Source: Paracnuella aquatica (lineage in GTDB: Bacteria; Bacteroidota; Bacteroidia; Chitinophagales; Chitinophagaceae). Taken from it: 64,000 bases of DNA. The position numbers and the translations under genes are program-made. The notes under the pieces are model-generated. The model did no database searches. It had not been told where the DNA came from and saw only the letters and a program-made list of their open reading frames with translations. Positions 25,493 to 33,949 of this stretch are shown here, piece after piece (positions within the stretch are counted from its first letter, which is position 1; every line of letters begins with the position of its first letter). Location of the stretch: the NCBI RefSeq assembly GCF_003332885.2, contig NZ_QOWJ01000011.1, positions 87,166 through 151,165 of the forward strand, read 5' to 3'.

Positions 25493-26463
25493 ATGTTTTG
25501 TAAAGTAAATTTTGTGCTGGCTTCGGCCATTGTATTTGCCGGCTGCTCTGCCAGCTCCTCTACCAACGGCGGCAGCAGCAACGATACCGGGAGCACCGGC
25601 GCCCCGGTAGAAACACGTGCACCCAACACCAGTTATAAACCTGCGTTTGAAGGGCAAACCCGCATTGGCAGCGTAACCACAAAAACGCCTTATGCAGGCA
25701 CCGCCATCAGCACTGCATTGCAAAGCCCCTGGGGCATTGCTGCACTGCCCGATGGCCGGCTGCTCATTACCCAAAAAGCCGGCACCATGCGTATTGCCAC
25801 CACTGCCGGCCAGCTAACCGAGCCCATTACCGGCCTGCCTCCGGTAAACTCCAAAGGCCAGGGCGGCTTGCTGGGGCTAGCCATCGACCCGGATTTTGCC
25901 TCCAACCGGATGGTATATTGGGTATTTTCGGAAGATGTTGAAGGCGGAAACCTGACTGCAGTGGCAAAAGGTGCGCTGTCGGCAGATGAGAAGCGCATAG
26001 AAAATGCCTCGGTTATTTACCGCGCCACGCCTGCATACAATGGCGACAAACATTTTGGCGGCCGCGTGGTGGCGATGAGATCAACATCATACAGCCCGGC
26101 AAAAACTATGGCTGGCCAACCATTGGCTATGGCATTGAATACAACGGGCAGAAAGTAGGCGAAGGCATTACGCAGCAGCAAGGTATGGAGCAACCTGTTT
26201 ATTATTGGGATCCGGTGTTGTCGCCCAGCGGTATGACGTTTTACAGCGGCGATGCTATACCCGAATGGAAAAACAACCTGTTCATTGCCGGCCTCAACAG
26301 CAACCATATTGCCCGCATTGTTTTGAACAACAATAAAGTGGTGGGCGAAGAGCGGCTGCTGGCCAATGAAGGGCAGCGGTTCAGGGACATTACCCAAGGC
26401 AAAGATGGTGCGTTGTACGCCGTTACCGATGGCGGCCGGTTGTACCGCATTGCCAAGCAATAA
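25493..26463 (+). pseudogene. Broken PQQ-dependent sugar dehydrogenase (glucose/sorbosone dehydrogenase family)
   Basis: Two pieces of one gene in different frames. The first (from 25493) has a lipobox (FAGC), then SPWGIAALPDGRLLITQK, GQGGLLGLAIDPDF and KHFGGRVV. From 26071 the homology continues in another frame with GDEINIIQPGKNYGWPTIGYG and runs to the stop at 26463. Between HFGGR and GDEIN a normal homologue has several tens of residues, including the GHRNPQG motif that binds cofactor and substrate; they are absent here. So an internal deletion also shifted the frame at about 26062-26073. The product from 25493 stops at 26158. An assembly error is the alternative. Confidence 0.85.
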
Positions 26464-26474
26464 AACTGTTGCTT

Positions 26475-26516
26475 AAAACAAAATAGGGCTGGTGCAAACC
26501 GGCCTTATTTTGTTTG
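26475..26516 (+). terminator. Terminator of the sugar dehydrogenase pseudogene
   Basis: AAACAAAATA-GGC-GGT pairs with ACC-GCC-TATTTTGTTT with small mismatches, followed by T-rich DNA. Confidence 0.65.
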
Positions 26517-26586
26517 AACTCAGTTGTGCTTAATGAAAAACAGCTGAGCGTTCAATGCGATTTATTTAAGAAATGGCGCGCTGTAT

Positions 26587-26931
26587 TTACATCAATGCAT
26601 TCCATTTATCCACCAGCGAAGCATAAAAAGATGCGGTAGGTGTGGGCTCGCCATTTTCCCCTGTGTGGCTTTCTTCCAGGCCAAACAAAACATCAACGAT
26701 CCGGTCAATTTCGTCCGCTTCAAGATCTACAGTGTAATAATTGGTAGCACTGACAAAAGGTTGGGCATGTTGTGCGGGCTTTGGAATTTTATGGTGCTCG
26801 ATGATCCCCTTTATTTTATCGGCTAATTGGGCCTCCTGCCGCGATGCCAACTCTTTTAAGGTTACATTCAGCGTGGTGTGGTCCAAAACGTTTTTCTGGC
26901 TGATCAATGCTTTATACGCTTCACTGTTCAT
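26587..26931 (-). CDS. Hypothetical protein (114 aa)
   Basis: A soluble helical protein beginning MNSEAYKALISQKNVLDHTTL, with an internal LEADEIDRIVDVLFGLEESH and the ending SFYASLVDKWNALM. No signal peptide or known motif. Start, length and codon use are normal. It is one of several lineage-restricted genes of unknown function between 26.5 and 29.8 kb. Confidence 0.6.
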   Translation of the reverse strand: MNSEAYKALISQKNVLDHTTLNVTLKELASRQEAQLADKIKGIIEHHKIPKPAQHAQPFVSATNYYTVDLEADEIDRIVDVLFGLEESHTGENGEPTPTASFYASLVDKWNALM

Positions 26932-26966
26932 GGCCGTGCTTGTTTAAAAGTTTACGCTTTCCATCT

Positions 26967-27368
26967 TTACTTTTTTAGTTCCAATTCAGCACCGGTGAGG
27001 GCAAAATGCAGGTTTTGCAACTGGTGCAGCTGGTGCACATTATTGCTGGCCGCAGCGCCGTTTACCAGGGCCCGGGCAAAACATTCGCCGTTGCTTTTTA
27101 CATAGCCGGCCAGTTGGGTATCGGCGCCGCCAATTACCGGCAGCACCAGCCTAAACTCGCGGGCCCCGGGCCGCAGCGGGTAGTCCATATTTTCGGCAAA
27201 ACCGCACCGTTCCAGCAGTTCGGGCTTCAGCACAACAGGGTACAGGGTGGCGCCTTCGCCACGATCCAGCATGGCAAAATGTGCCGCGGTGCAGGACGTC
27301 ATGGCAATTTTGCCGGACAGCTTTTGCAAGATGACATTACCGGGGCGCAGTTCATGGGCAGAAATCAT
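26967..27368 (-). CDS. Hypothetical protein with an N-terminal ELRxGN motif (133 aa)
   Basis: The preferred start is ATG 27368 (MISAHELRPGNVILQKLSGK). The ELR-x-GN-x-V opening is a common first strand in a family of small Bacteroidota proteins, often linked to phages or mobile DNA, but I cannot name the function. The C-terminal part has NVHQLHQLQNLHFALTG, a histidine and leucine rich stretch typical of that family. No signal peptide. Confidence 0.6.
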   Translation of the reverse strand: MISAHELRPGNVILQKLSGKIAMTSCTAAHFAMLDRGEGATLYPVVLKPELLERCGFAENMDYPLRPGAREFRLVLPVIGGADTQLAGYVKSNGECFARALVNGAAASNNVHQLHQLQNLHFALTGAELELKK

Positions 27369-27514
27369 GGCGTAAAAGTAGGGAGGCGGCGGCAGGCGGC
27401 AAGGCCGGCGGGTGGGCAATAAAAAGGAGCCTCGGTGCGTTTTAAGCCACTAAAAACCTGCAACCCCTGCTGCTGCCTCTGAGGAACTGTGCTGGAATTT
27501 AAACTTGACAACCT

Positions 27515-27958
27515 ATGATTGACTGGAGACAGCAATTAGATGACGTTATAAAATCGCAGGGCTTTGAGAAAAAAGTGCCGGAACTTTCTACGGCCGATTT
27601 TGCCACCATACAGGAGTTTTTGGAGCAAAAGGCAAGGCCTGCATTTGAAAATATTTGCGATCAGCTCAACACGTTTCAAAACCTCCGCGCCGAGGTAATG
27701 GCCGCTGCATCGCCCATACATTCGTCGATCAATAGCCTGGAGCTGATGGTGCACAAAACTGCGCAGCCCCGGCTCACTTACCGCCTTAATTTTTGCCGCC
27801 GTGCAGAAGGCATTTTTGTGTTTGGCGAATACAGTACGCCGAATATTTACGGCGAGAATACGCGGTTTCATAAAACCGCATTTGAGCGGCTATTGACGCA
27901 TGCCTGGGAAGATGATATTGCCGAGGATTTTTCGGCGATTATGAAGCTGAAGTTTTAG
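27515..27958 (+). CDS. Hypothetical protein (147 aa)
   Basis: Soluble protein beginning MIDWRQQLDDVIKSQGFEKK, helical at first (residues 1-75, with FATIQEFLEQKARPAFENIC), then a beta-rich segment LTYRLNFCRRAEGIFVFGEY, and ending in a short helix. No recognised domain. The gene is isolated, with an inverted word-repeat at its 3' end. Confidence 0.6.
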   Translation: MIDWRQQLDDVIKSQGFEKKVPELSTADFATIQEFLEQKARPAFENICDQLNTFQNLRAEVMAAASPIHSSINSLELMVHKTAQPRLTYRLNFCRRAEGIFVFGEYSTPNIYGENTRFHKTAFERLLTHAWEDDIAEDFSAIMKLKF

Positions 27959-27961
27959 TGT

Positions 27962-28030
27962 GCGGTTTGGAGTTTAGTGTTCAATTGATTTTTCCAACTT
28001 TAAACCTTAGACTTTAAACTTTAAACTCCA
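27962..28030. repeat. Inverted word-repeat R5
   Basis: GGTTTGGAGTTTAGTG on the left faces words of the type CTTTAAACTTTAAACTCCA on the right. It lies between convergent genes. The stem is imperfect and built from repeated TTTAAAC words. Confidence 0.55.
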
Positions 28031-28032
28031 TG

Positions 28033-28506
28033 TTACCGCAACGCAGCAATTTGATCCTTGTATTCATATTGCAGGTCTTCGTGCAAAGTAGCGACGGCGG
28101 CTACAATTTTTTTGAGTTGTGCTGCAAACAAATTTGATAGCGCTGTGCTGCGGTTCAGTGGTATGCCCAATGCTTTCATTTCGGTGCAGAAATGCAGGAG
28201 CAGTTCGGCTTCGGTGGCTTTGTTGCCCGAATATTTGATGTATTTGCCGGTAATGCGCAACACTTTGCGCAGTTGCTTTTTTGCGATGTATAAATTGCTC
28301 GTGTTCACCTCCGTCATGTATTCCGAAATTTCAGCGATCACGCTGCGTTTGTACGCCTCTTCATCATCAGCCTCAAACAGGAGGTAGGTAAGCAGTTCCT
28401 TGCTTTCTTTTTTGGCCCGCGCCATGCGCAGGCACAGCTCGGTCAGCTCCGCTGTTGTTTTGCCTTTTAGTTCCGCTTTGATCTCACTGATGCTGGCTGC
28501 TTTCAT
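28033..28506 (-). CDS. Hypothetical helical protein (157 aa)
   Basis: Starts MKAASISEIKAELKGKTTAE and is predicted to be almost wholly alpha-helical, rich in Lys, Glu, Leu and Ala (LTELCLRMARAKKESKELL, KQLRKVLRITGKYIKYSGNK). The absence of a signal peptide points to the cytoplasm. The front part recalls SAP- or HEAT-like helices but no motif is decisive. No function assigned. Confidence 0.65.
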   Translation of the reverse strand: MKAASISEIKAELKGKTTAELTELCLRMARAKKESKELLTYLLFEADDEEAYKRSVIAEISEYMTEVNTSNLYIAKKQLRKVLRITGKYIKYSGNKATEAELLLHFCTEMKALGIPLNRSTALSNLFAAQLKKIVAAVATLHEDLQYEYKDQIAALR

Positions 28507-28563
28507 GGAGCAAGTTTACGGTAAGTGCAGAAAAGTGGGAGGCAATTGTTGTTTGTTGCACAA

Positions 28564-29289
28564 TCATTTGATCCATTCGGTGCCGTCGGCCGAAAAGCGC
28601 ACCATATTTACCGGTGCACCAACCGATGAAGGAGTAACTTTTGCCTGCTCCATAATGAGTTGTTTTACCAACATTGCAGGTTCGGTAAACGGCCGCTGTT
28701 GCGCCAGAAAGTGCTCCATGCCGCTATATGATCCCATGAAATAAATCTGCTGGCTTCCGGGCGGGCAATCGCCGGGACAGCGGGAGGTGTAACTGCCCAC
28801 AGCCACCTGGCTGCCGGCGCCTTTTTCAAAACCAATGATCTCCATTTGCGGCACGCCGTTTTGCAGGCGCAGCACCACCAGTTCCAACAATGGTTCGTCG
28901 GTGGAGAGCAGTTGTGCAAATGCAGCGGGCTGTTGCTGCTGGCGCTGTTTTAATTCTTTTGCCAGAATATTTTTTAGTTCCTGTTTAATGTTGCTGATGG
29001 CCGTTTCGTAACTGGCCGCTTGCTGCAGTTGCTTTGCCACAATTTGCGAAGCAGAATAGCCCGAAGCCTGCGATGAAGTAAAGCCAGCCAGTGCAAAATA
29101 ATAACCACCTACGTTTTGAATTTTACACACCTGCTGGTTTGCCTGCACCACTGCATTTGCATCAAGCACCTGTCGTTTGCTATCGGTGCCCAGTAAAATA
29201 TATTGGGGTGTAACAATAACCACGATGGCAGTGGCTGCAGCCACATGCGCAGTGAGGTAAAACAGTATGGAGCAAATCAATTTTTTCAT
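28564..29289 (-). CDS. Exported proteasome-like Ntn hydrolase candidate
   Basis: The start at 29289 gives MKKLICSILFYLTAHVAAAT; a signal peptide with an AxA site (A17-A-A19) would expose Thr20 as the new N-terminus. Counting Thr20 as 1, the sequence TAIVVIVTPQYILLGTDSK places Asp at 17, the same spacing as Thr1-Asp17 of proteasome beta subunits, and VCKIQ supplies a Lys near 37 where Lys33 is expected. GGYYFALAGF resembles the following strand, and the end GAPVNMVRFSADG resembles the closing proteasome strand. The assignment is by pattern only. It would be a periplasmic or secreted hydrolase; substrate unknown. Length 241 residues. Confidence 0.6.
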   Translation of the reverse strand: MKKLICSILFYLTAHVAAATAIVVIVTPQYILLGTDSKRQVLDANAVVQANQQVCKIQNVGGYYFALAGFTSSQASGYSASQIVAKQLQQAASYETAISNIKQELKNILAKELKQRQQQQPAAFAQLLSTDEPLLELVVLRLQNGVPQMEIIGFEKGAGSQVAVGSYTSRCPGDCPPGSQQIYFMGSYSGMEHFLAQQRPFTEPAMLVKQLIMEQAKVTPSSVGAPVNMVRFSADGTEWIK

Positions 29290-29426
29290 GAACGCAGCAA
29301 CCTGCAACCAACAGGTAAGCCCTATGTATAAAGCCGGGCCGAATAAATATAAAACAAGTTGTGGCGAGCCGCGTGTTAAAAAGACGGAGCCCGGTTGCAG
29401 GCAGCCGAATGAGTGCTTTTGAACGT

Positions 29427-29702
29427 TCAGGCAGTGGCGCCTGAAAAAGAAAGTGCAATGCGTACCTCGCGGTGTACTGCATGTTCAATCTGGTCTTTGG
29501 GTTGGTACAGCATGTGCGCTGCAGCAGTGGTGCGCAGCATGATGGCTTCGTCGGTGCGTGGATGCACAAACAAAATATCGAGGTACACCTTTTTATCGTT
29601 GAAGCTGCGTGGCTTTTGATCGTAGGGCGAAAAAGAGTAAGCTACAATTTCAATCAGTGCCTCGTTGTGATACAGTGGTGTGGTGTTGGTATTCGTGGTC
29701 AT
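29427..29702 (-). CDS. Hypothetical protein (91 aa)
   Basis: Soluble, beginning MTTNTNTTPLYHNEALIEIV, with YDQKPRSFNDKKVYLDILFV and a C-terminal helix. No signal peptide and no known motif. It is co-directional with, and about 140 bases upstream of, the exported Ntn hydrolase candidate, so an operon is possible but not shown. Confidence 0.55.
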   Translation of the reverse strand: MTTNTNTTPLYHNEALIEIVAYSFSPYDQKPRSFNDKKVYLDILFVHPRTDEAIMLRTTAAAHMLYQPKDQIEHAVHREVRIALSFSGATA

Positions 29703-29819
29703 TGGATTGTTGTTTCAATACAAGCTACAATACAGGCGGTGCAACAGGAAGTAGGTTTCGTTAAGCTGGGGTAAATGTTACTTCAAGTGGTAATTATTAC
29801 CGATGAACTGCCCCAAATG

Positions 29820-29848
29820 AAAAGCTCCGCACAGTGGCGGAGCTTTCT
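29820..29848 (-). terminator. Terminator of the 29876-30289 gene
   Basis: On the minus strand GAAAGCTCCGC pairs with GCGGAGCTTTT around a short loop. Confidence 0.75.
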
Positions 29849-29875
29849 TGAAAAACAAAACAAACTTGGGGTTGA

Positions 29876-30289
29876 TTAACGTACTTTGGTTACAAACACA
29901 TCCTGCACAATGCGGGTGTTGCGGTTGATTTGATACTGCTGTGAGAACTTGCCTTTTTTGTTGGCAATGGTCAGGATCACACGCAGGTCTTCGTCAGCAC
30001 GTTCAACCTGGAATTTTTTAGAGAATTTTTTCTCTTTGAATTTCTCGGAGTACAGTGTGTTGCCGTCAGAGTCTTTCAGGGTGATGAACAACTCTTCTTC
30101 CTCCAGGTTATCGAACTCCACCTGGAAGATAGGGTTGTTGCCTACTGCACCCAGGTACTTGATTTCTACGTTTTCTTTGTTGCCGCCTTCCTGTGCATTT
30201 GCAGTGAGTACAGTGCCGAAGGTAAAGAGGGCGATGACTGCTGTGAAAAATATGATTTTCACGATGTTGTTGATGTTTACACTTTTCAT
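29876..30289 (-). CDS. Secreted hypothetical protein (137 aa)
   Basis: ATG at 30289 encodes MKSVNINNIVKIIFFTAVIA with a signal peptide ending TANAQ; the open frame upstream to 30469 is a poor leader. The mature part is charged and beta-rich: VEIKYLGAVGNNPIFQVEFD, EEELFITLKDSDGNTLYSEK, LRVILTIANKKGKFSQQYQI and a closing TRIVQDVFVTKVR. It resembles small Ig-like periplasmic proteins common in Chitinophagaceae. The long AT-rich gap upstream may hold its promoter. Confidence 0.75.
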   Translation of the reverse strand: MKSVNINNIVKIIFFTAVIALFTFGTVLTANAQEGGNKENVEIKYLGAVGNNPIFQVEFDNLEEEELFITLKDSDGNTLYSEKFKEKKFSKKFQVERADEDLRVILTIANKKGKFSQQYQINRNTRIVQDVFVTKVR

Positions 30290-31263
30290 AATGATCGTTT
30301 TAATGGATTGCGTTAATAAAAATTTCTTTTCTGGTAAGCAAACGCGGCGGGCAATCATCAGAGGCGTGCAATCGGTAGGGCGATCAGACTTGTTGTGTGC
30401 TACTGAAGTTGGATACGGTTTGTAGCGCTGATCTGATACAAAAGTATACCGGTAAAAATGCTGTTGCAAACCAATTTTTGTTCTTGTTTTTTATCCTAAA
30501 CTATTTAAATATTTGGTAAAACCCTTGCTGGTAAAGGGTTTGGCGTCCTTTGTTCCATTATACCCAACTACAAAACGGGCTACTTTTTTATCGGTATGTT
30601 TTATTTTAATCATGTGACGGCGGTTTACGGGTGTACGTATTCATTATGTACATGCATCAGTTAAATAGCGCATGTAATTGCTGTTGTTATTTCATGGGTT
30701 TTGTAGGCGTATGTTTTTTGTAGCAATAATTATTTCATGAATTGAAGAACATGCATTGCTTGTTTGCGATGATGTTGGTGTTGCATCGAATTTCCATACG
30801 TGTGCTATACATGCGATCAACACAACTGCTGTATTATGTTATCGTGATGTTTCGTGTTGATGAAAAATGAATGCTTATTTATGCTATCGCAGTTATTTAA
30901 TAAACATCAATTCACTTGAGTGGTGGTGATGTTATGAAATGAATATTCCTCTACAACTTGTAATAAAAAATATCGTGGCTTGAATCTGTTGTTTTTTGTG
31001 TAATAGTCTGGCAATCGATTCAGCAAATGCGGTTCGCTTTTGTGAAAGCAATTACATTTTTACCACGTTAGTATTCTATGATCTTTTGATTGCTGCTCAT
31101 TGATAATACGCAGTGTATTCCTGCTTTGTAAAAGGGTAAAATCCTCTTCTGTAGCCTGTTTGAAACTGTTGTGCCTGAATAAAAAATCGTGCTGCAGAGT
31201 TGTTACAGGCACACTACTTGTAATAAGTGTGCATATTTCGTTGCTAACCAAAAAACAAACAGG
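30290..31263. other. Long AT-rich divergent intergenic region (974 bases)
   Basis: Unusually long for this dense window. It contains recurring ACATGCAT-type words (e.g. near 30642 and 30747) and one hairpin AAACCCTT/AAGGGTTT near 30520-30541. No frame longer than about 60 codons is convincing. It lies between two divergently transcribed genes for secreted proteins and is probably regulatory or decayed DNA. Confidence 0.5.
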
Positions 31264-32559
31264 ATGAAAAGAACATTTATGACCCTTTTGCTGGCCAGCT
31301 CTGGCACCTTGCTATGGGCGCAGCAAACAGGCACGGACTCAACAACCGGTAACCCGGTGCGTTCCAGCACAGACAACAGCAGCATGCAACAAAACACCAT
31401 GCAGCAAAACAAAAGCGACAAGTGGGACAAGAAAGCAACTGGTGATGCCAGCACCCAGCAAAGCACCGGCAGCTACAACGCTTATGGCGCTGCAGTGCCA
31501 TCGAATGTGCTGCGCACCTTTGGCCAGGAAGTACCCACCGGTACCGATGCTCAGTGGGAACAATCGAACGAATACTGGCGGGTAAACTACAAAGACAATG
31601 AGGGTAAAATGGCACGCCGCTACTACAGCATGAACGGCCAAAGCTTTGCCATTGCACTGCCCATTATGTCAACCTTTGTACCCGACAATGTAATGGCCAA
31701 AGTGCAGGAACTGTACGGTGATAAAGTGTATGATGTAACCATGATGCGCAGCACCAGCAACAATCAAAGCGGCACGATGATGCAAAGTGGTGCCAACGCT
31801 GCCTGGAGCAATAATGGAACTGCATCGGTAAACGGCAGCGCTACTGTAGACAATAGCAGTGCAACTGTGAACAGCAACACTTCGGCTAACATGAGCAACA
31901 ATGGTACTAATACCGTAAACACCGGTACAGATGTTAGCGGCAGTACTACTATGAACACAACAACTGTTGTGGATCCTGTGGAAGGTGCACATTACCATGT
32001 ACGCATTATTGAAAACGGTACCGTACGGTCTGAAATGATCAACGAAGATGGCAGTGCTTATGTAGCACCTGCGCCAACCGAATCAATGAGTGTTGATCAG
32101 CAGGGTATGAACAATGGCCAGCAGATGAACAATGGTACACAACAGTGGAACAACGGTCAGCAAAGCGGTTCTACCAACAACAGCATGAACATGCAGACCG
32201 ACAGCACCCGTACACAAGGCAATTGGAACAATACCAACACAGGTACCGATAGCACCCGCACCACTACCGATAGCACCAATGCTATGAACGGCACCAACAC
32301 TTCGGCTGATCAAATGCAAACAGATGCCACTACTACTGATAATGCTTCAGGCACAACAAGTGGCACCGATATGCAAAACACTACTACAAACAAATCGGAC
32401 AGCACTGGTGTAAACGGCACTACTACTACCGATGGCACTACCAACCTGAACAGCGTGGATAACAACAACGCTTATGGTAATACCACTGGCGACAGCACTA
32501 ACAAAAGCACCAAAAAAATGAATAAGAAAAAAGATAAGAAAAAGCACATGGACCAGTAA
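31264..32559 (+). CDS. Secreted Asn/Thr/Ser-rich protein with a PepSY-like middle domain
   Basis: The start at 31264 gives MKRTFMTLLLASSGTLLWAQ, a signal peptide. Total 431 residues. Residues about 75-165 form a folded domain (VPSNVLRTFGQEVPTGTDAQW, NYKDNEGKMARRYYSMNGQS) that resembles the PepSY-like DUF2874 type, and a second short unit follows (GAHYHVRIIENGTVRSEMIN). The rest is low-complexity Asn, Thr, Ser, Asp and Gln, with repeated DST and NGT words. The end is strongly basic (KKMNKKKDKKKHMDQ), which could bind nucleic acid or polysaccharide. Probably an extracellular matrix or surface protein; function unknown. Confidence 0.7.
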   Translation: MKRTFMTLLLASSGTLLWAQQTGTDSTTGNPVRSSTDNSSMQQNTMQQNKSDKWDKKATGDASTQQSTGSYNAYGAAVPSNVLRTFGQEVPTGTDAQWEQSNEYWRVNYKDNEGKMARRYYSMNGQSFAIALPIMSTFVPDNVMAKVQELYGDKVYDVTMMRSTSNNQSGTMMQSGANAAWSNNGTASVNGSATVDNSSATVNSNTSANMSNNGTNTVNTGTDVSGSTTMNTTTVVDPVEGAHYHVRIIENGTVRSEMINEDGSAYVAPAPTESMSVDQQGMNNGQQMNNGTQQWNNGQQSGSTNNSMNMQTDSTRTQGNWNNTNTGTDSTRTTTDSTNAMNGTNTSADQMQTDATTTDNASGTTSGTDMQNTTTNKSDSTGVNGTTTTDGTTNLNSVDNNNAYGNTTGDSTNKSTKKMNKKKDKKKHMDQ

Positions 32560-32604
32560 GGTACATGAGTTACATACTTATACTTCATCAACATTCTGGT
32601 AACG

Positions 32605-32630
32605 GGCCCCGCAGCAATGCGGGGCTTTGC
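32605..32630 (+). terminator. Terminator after the low-complexity gene
   Basis: GGCCCCGC pairs with GCGGGGC around a short loop, followed by a weak T-rich tail. Confidence 0.6.
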
Positions 32631-32701
32631 TGTACAATGTTTGATAGCAACAATTGTGGATTGCATCAAAAAAGTAGTGCGTTATCCGAACGCCCTGCAT
32701 T

Positions 32702-32709
32702 TACCTTTG
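32702..32709 (+). promoter_or_regulatory. -7 element of the MFS gene
   Basis: TACCTTTG, an exact TAnnTTTG match, lies 25 bases before the ATG at 32734. Confidence 0.55.
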
Positions 32710-32733
32710 CAGCTCTAACAGAAATACATTTTG

Positions 32734-33915
32734 ATGACTGATACCGGGGGGCGGCTTTATACGCTGAAGTTTGGATTGTTGTGTGCCTCGTCTTTTCTTT
32801 TTTCTGCTTCGTTCAATATGCTCATTCCCGAGTTGCCGGCATACCTCAGTTCGATGGGCGGCGCCGAGTACAAAGGTTTGATCATTGCCCTGTTTACCGT
32901 TACAGCAGGCTTTTCGCGGCCGTTTAGTGGCAAACTCACCGATACCATTGGCCGGGTGCCGGTAATGGCCATTGGTTCGCTGGTTTGCTTTGTATGCGGC
33001 TTTTTATACCCGTTGCTGGGCACTGTTGCAGGCTTTCTTACGCTAAGGCTTTTTCATGGTTTTTCCACCGGCTTCAAACCCACTGCCACTGCGGCTTATA
33101 TTGCCGATGTGGTGGCGCCAAACCGCTGGGGCGAGGCCATGGGTTTTCACGGCATTTGCTTTAGCACAGGCATGGCCATCGGGCCAGCGCTGGGTTCGTT
33201 TGTAACCGCTCAATACGGCATCAACGGGCTGTTTTATACTTCCTCGCTTTTTGCCTTATTGTCCATTGTTATTTTGGGCAACCTGCCCGAAACACATCCC
33301 GAAAAGCAGCGGTTTAAATTTTCTTTTTTAAAACTGTCGGCGCATGAAATACTGGAGCCCCGCGTGTTGCCGGCAGCCATCATTACGCTGTTGGGTTATG
33401 TAAGCTATGGTACTGTGCTTACGCTGGTGCCCGACTGGAGCAGCCACCTGGGTGTGGGCAACAAAGGCACTTTCTTTATTGTGTTTACGGTTGCTTCTTT
33501 GCTGGTGCGTTTTGCCGCAGGCCGCGTATCCGACCGGCATGGGCGCATTGCTGTATTAAAATGGGCCTCGGTGCTGTTGGTTGTTTCGCTATTGATCATT
33601 GGCTGGGCACAATCGGTGGTGGCGCTGATGGTGGGCGCATTTATTTACGGCATTGCCACCGGTCTTTTTTCGCCGGCATCCAATGCGCTTACAGCAGATT
33701 TAAGTTTACCCGAATACCGCGGTCGTGCCATGGCCACTATGTACATTGCTTTGGAAGTAGGCATTGGCTTAGGCGCCTTACTTGCGGGCTGGGCCTTTGC
33801 CGATCGCATGCACATGGTGCCGCCCATCTTTTTTGCATCGGCGCTGGTATCATTGGCGGGGCTTATTTATTTGCTGGTAAAATTCAGAAAGGGCAAGGGC
33901 ATGCCGCAGCCCTGA
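32734..33915 (+). CDS. MFS transporter
   Basis: About 393 residues and 12 hydrophobic helices. The start is ATG 32734 (MTDTGGRLYTLKFGLL) rather than the TTG three bases upstream. The conserved cytoplasmic loop 2-3 motif appears as GKLTDTIGRVPVMAIG and again, in the second half, as GRVSDRHGRIAVLK, both hallmarks of the drug/H+ antiporter groups. LRLFHGFSTGFKPTATAAYI is motif-B-like. It likely exports a small molecule; the substrate cannot be inferred. The next gene is 34 bases downstream and may be in the same transcript. Confidence 0.88.
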   Translation: MTDTGGRLYTLKFGLLCASSFLFSASFNMLIPELPAYLSSMGGAEYKGLIIALFTVTAGFSRPFSGKLTDTIGRVPVMAIGSLVCFVCGFLYPLLGTVAGFLTLRLFHGFSTGFKPTATAAYIADVVAPNRWGEAMGFHGICFSTGMAIGPALGSFVTAQYGINGLFYTSSLFALLSIVILGNLPETHPEKQRFKFSFLKLSAHEILEPRVLPAAIITLLGYVSYGTVLTLVPDWSSHLGVGNKGTFFIVFTVASLLVRFAAGRVSDRHGRIAVLKWASVLLVVSLLIIGWAQSVVALMVGAFIYGIATGLFSPASNALTADLSLPEYRGRAMATMYIALEVGIGLGALLAGWAFADRMHMVPPIFFASALVSLAGLIYLLVKFRKGKGMPQP

Positions 33916-33949
33916 TGCTTGCACAAGAAAATGGGTTAACTTGGCCTTT

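Noticed and set aside
31060-31251. Minus-strand frame of 63 codons in the long AT-rich gap
   Set aside because: No signal, motif or good start context; it overlaps the probable promoter region of the gene at 31264 and looks like a chance frame.
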